Shown in pieces: positions 14,180-15,663 of a stretch of 15,663 nt of DNA (position 1 is its first letter; each line of letters begins with the position of its first letter). Position numbers and translations under genes: made by a program. Source of the stretch: an uncultured Alphaproteobacteria bacterium (GTDB lineage Bacteria > Pseudomonadota > Alphaproteobacteria > UBA7985 > CAJQQZ01); NCBI GenBank assembly GCA_905480445.1, contig CAJQQJ010000360.1:1-15663 (forward strand), read 5' to 3'. Below the pieces are notes generated by a model. It made no database searches and was not told where the DNA came from. It saw only the letters and a list, made by a program, of their open reading frames with translations.

Positions 14180-15340
14180 ATGTTCAACAAGTTCTTAACT
14201 GATCGTCTGTTGAAACTATTGGAAAAGGCACCGTGGGGCTCGATTACAGTGACTCTACCCGATGGTCGTCGCCATGACTTTAAGGGCACTATTGCCGGTC
14301 TTCACGCCGACCTCGAGATCCGTGATTGGCGTGTTGTTTCCTCTTTGATCAAGCATGGTGACATTGGATTTGGGCAAGCCTATCGTGATGGCTGGTGGGA
14401 GAGCAAGGACCTCTTTGCTTTGTTGAGGTATGGTCTGGAAAATGACGAAACCTTAGGCGCTTTTGCCAATGGCAACCCTCTCATGGCTCTCGGTACGCGT
14501 TTGCTTTATGCTTTTCAAAAGAATACGGTGAAAGGCAGTCGTAAAAACATCCAGGCCCACTACGATCTTGGCAACGATTTCTACAAGCTCTGGCTTGATC
14601 CTACGATGACCTACTCTTCTGCGCTCTACAAAACGCAAGGCGAGGAGTTAGCTCAGGCACAGCTTAACAAATATGACCGTATTGTTGATCGTCTTGACAG
14701 AGACTCTGGCTCGATACTCGAAATTGGTTGTGGCTGGGGTGGTTTCGCGGACCGTGCGGCCGAACGTGGTGACTTTGGTATAAAAGGTATCACGCTTTCT
14801 GACGAACAGCATGCTTACGCCCAGCAACGTCTGGACGGTAGAGCGGATATTGTTATCGAAGATTACCGCCATCAAAAAAATAAGTTCGACCACATAGTGT
14901 CGATTGAAATGTTTGAAGCCGTCGGCGAGCAGTATTGGCCAACTTACTTTGGTAAGGTCAAAGATCTGCTAGCTGAAAAAGGCAATGCAGTTGTGCAAAC
15001 AATCACGATCGGAGAGCAGTTCTTCGACAACTACCGCAAAGGTACAGATTTCATCCGGAGCTTCATTTTTCCTGGTGGAATGTTGCCATCCCCAACAAGG
15101 TTCAAGGAAGAAGCGCAAAAAGTTGGCTTACAAGTCACTGACTCGTTTTCTTTCGGTCATGACTATTCGACAACTCTGCTGGAATGGATGGAAACTTTTG
15201 ATCAAAAAAAATCAGAAGTCCTTAATCTCGGTTTTGACGAAGGTTTCATCAAGATATGGCGGTTTTATTTGGCGGGTTGTGCCGCTGCATTTTCGTCTGA
15301 ACGCACAGACGTTATGCAGATCGAACTACGCCACGCCTAG
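14180..15340 (+). CDS. CFA-synthase-family SAM-dependent fatty-acyl-phospholipid methyltransferase
   Basis: A 386-residue member of the cyclopropane-fatty-acyl-phospholipid synthase family, which uses S-adenosylmethionine to add a methylene or methyl group to unsaturated acyl chains of membrane lipids. The N-terminal lipid-binding part spans about 1-115. The methyltransferase domain starts at NIQAHYDLGNDFYKLWLDPTMTYSSALY (123-150) with SAM motif I LEIGCGWGG (180-188) and a conserved MFEAVG segment. Compared with E. coli Cfa as I remember it, the YSCAYW cysteine is Ser147 and the LHTIG histidine region reads VQTITIG. These changes appear across an alphaproteobacterial clade that includes UfaM-type methyltransferases, so true cyclopropane synthesis is not certain. 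GGAGAG lies 5 bases before the ATG. It is 98 bases from the isomerase gene and looks functionally separate from the sulfatase island. Confidence 0.88.
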   Translation: MFNKFLTDRLLKLLEKAPWGSITVTLPDGRRHDFKGTIAGLHADLEIRDWRVVSSLIKHGDIGFGQAYRDGWWESKDLFALLRYGLENDETLGAFANGNPLMALGTRLLYAFQKNTVKGSRKNIQAHYDLGNDFYKLWLDPTMTYSSALYKTQGEELAQAQLNKYDRIVDRLDRDSGSILEIGCGWGGFADRAAERGDFGIKGITLSDEQHAYAQQRLDGRADIVIEDYRHQKNKFDHIVSIEMFEAVGEQYWPTYFGKVKDLLAEKGNAVVQTITIGEQFFDNYRKGTDFIRSFIFPGGMLPSPTRFKEEAQKVGLQVTDSFSFGHDYSTTLLEWMETFDQKKSEVLNLGFDEGFIKIWRFYLAGCAAAFSSERTDVMQIELRHA

Positions 15341-15446
15341 GCCAGCGTCGGTAAAACAAAAGCAAAGCCTTAGAAAAATTTATTTTGCTTAATCAGTGAA
15401 TCTTTCTACAGTCCAAAAGTTGGAATACTTTTTGGGATTTGAGTAA

Positions 15447-15663
15447 ATGATAAGAACTGGTGACCAGTACCGTGAGTCACTTCGTGATGGCCGCGAAGTC
15501 TATGCTGATGGCGTGCGCGTTGAAGATGTAACAACACATCCTGCGATCAAGCCTTGTGTAGACAATCGCGCGCGTATCTATGATCTACAGCACGAAAAAG
15601 CCACGCAAGAGATCATGACTTTTGAGGAGGGCGGTGAGCTCTTCCCTGTGGGTAACCAAATCC
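15447..15663 (+). CDS. hpaB: 4-hydroxyphenylacetate 3-hydroxylase (HpaB)-family oxygenase, 5' part only
   Basis: From an ATG at 15447 an open frame runs to the window end (72 complete codons). It begins MIRTGDQYRESLRDGREVYADGVRVEDVTTHPAIKP in overlapping pieces: MIRTGDQYRESLRDGR, then EVYADGVRVEDVTTHP, and later RARIYDLQHE. These match the N-terminus of the HpaB family of FADH2-dependent phenol monooxygenases (RTGxxYxESLRDGR...VY..G..V.DVT.HP). Family members hydroxylate 4-hydroxyphenylacetate or related phenols with FADH2 supplied by a separate reductase (HpaC). The catalytic residues lie beyond the window, and 4-hydroxybutyryl-CoA dehydratase-like relatives share the fold, so the exact substrate is open. 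The ribosome-binding site is weak. The 106 bases upstream are AT-rich, with only imperfect short inverted repeats. Confidence 0.82.
   Translation, partial: MIRTGDQYRESLRDGREVYADGVRVEDVTTHPAIKPCVDNRARIYDLQHEKATQEIMTFEEGGELFPVGNQI

Noticed and set aside
15360..15440. Short repeats AAGCAAA / TTTGCTT and CCAAAAG / CTTTTTGG before the HpaB-type gene
   Set aside because: Imperfect, AT-rich and widely spaced; they could be a weak terminator or operator, but nothing distinguishes them from background.

Overview
The window looks like a piece of a Gram-negative bacterial chromosome, most plausibly a marine-type alphaproteobacterium. The GC content is moderate, genes are tightly packed, a tripartite tricarboxylate transporter (TTT) is present, and there is a CFA-synthase-like gene of the 'YSSAL' type that I associate with alphaproteobacteria. 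This assignment is inference; no rRNA or other phylogenetic marker is present. I saw no tRNA, rRNA, CRISPR array, insertion sequence or prophage gene. No gene-free stretch exceeds about 150 bases.

Left part (1-4864). On the minus strand a KefB/KefC-type cation:proton antiporter (77-1879) is followed by the first codons of a probable small membrane protein (37-1). Divergent from it, on the plus strand, are a tungsten/molybdenum aldehyde ferredoxin oxidoreductase family gene (2031-3746) and a GNAT acetyltransferase (3764-4225). Convergent with these is a secreted, His-rich peptidoglycan-binding-like protein (4750-4265) with a possible CRP/FNR-type site upstream.

Centre (4865-14081). This is the most interesting part: one coherent catabolic island built around a divergent control region at 8468-8596. 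Leftward run a TTT solute-binding protein (tctC), a clear intrinsic terminator, a cytoplasmic choline-sulfatase-like sulfatase, and a divergent Ldh-family (malate/L-lactate dehydrogenase type 2) protein overlapping it by ATGA. Rightward run a ROK-family repressor-like regulator, tctB, tctA, a class III aminotransferase and a hydroxypyruvate-isomerase family protein. Between the two arms lies a perfect 11-bp inverted repeat with a 5-bp spacer. It overlaps the -10 region of a recognisable TTGACA promoter and is an excellent candidate operator for the ROK protein.

My reading is a pathway for a small O-sulfated, amino-bearing organic acid. It would be imported by TTT, desulfated in the cytoplasm, transaminated, then isomerised and/or reduced as a C3 hydroxy-oxo acid. 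Several proteins lack residues typical of their families: the Ldh protein lacks both usual histidines, the ROK protein lacks sugar-binding and catalytic residues, and the isomerase lacks the usual GxGE loop. The substrate may therefore be unusual.

Right part (14082-15663). A CFA-synthase/UfaM-type SAM methyltransferase (14180-15340) is followed by the 5' end of a 4-hydroxyphenylacetate 3-hydroxylase (HpaB)-type oxygenase gene running off the window.
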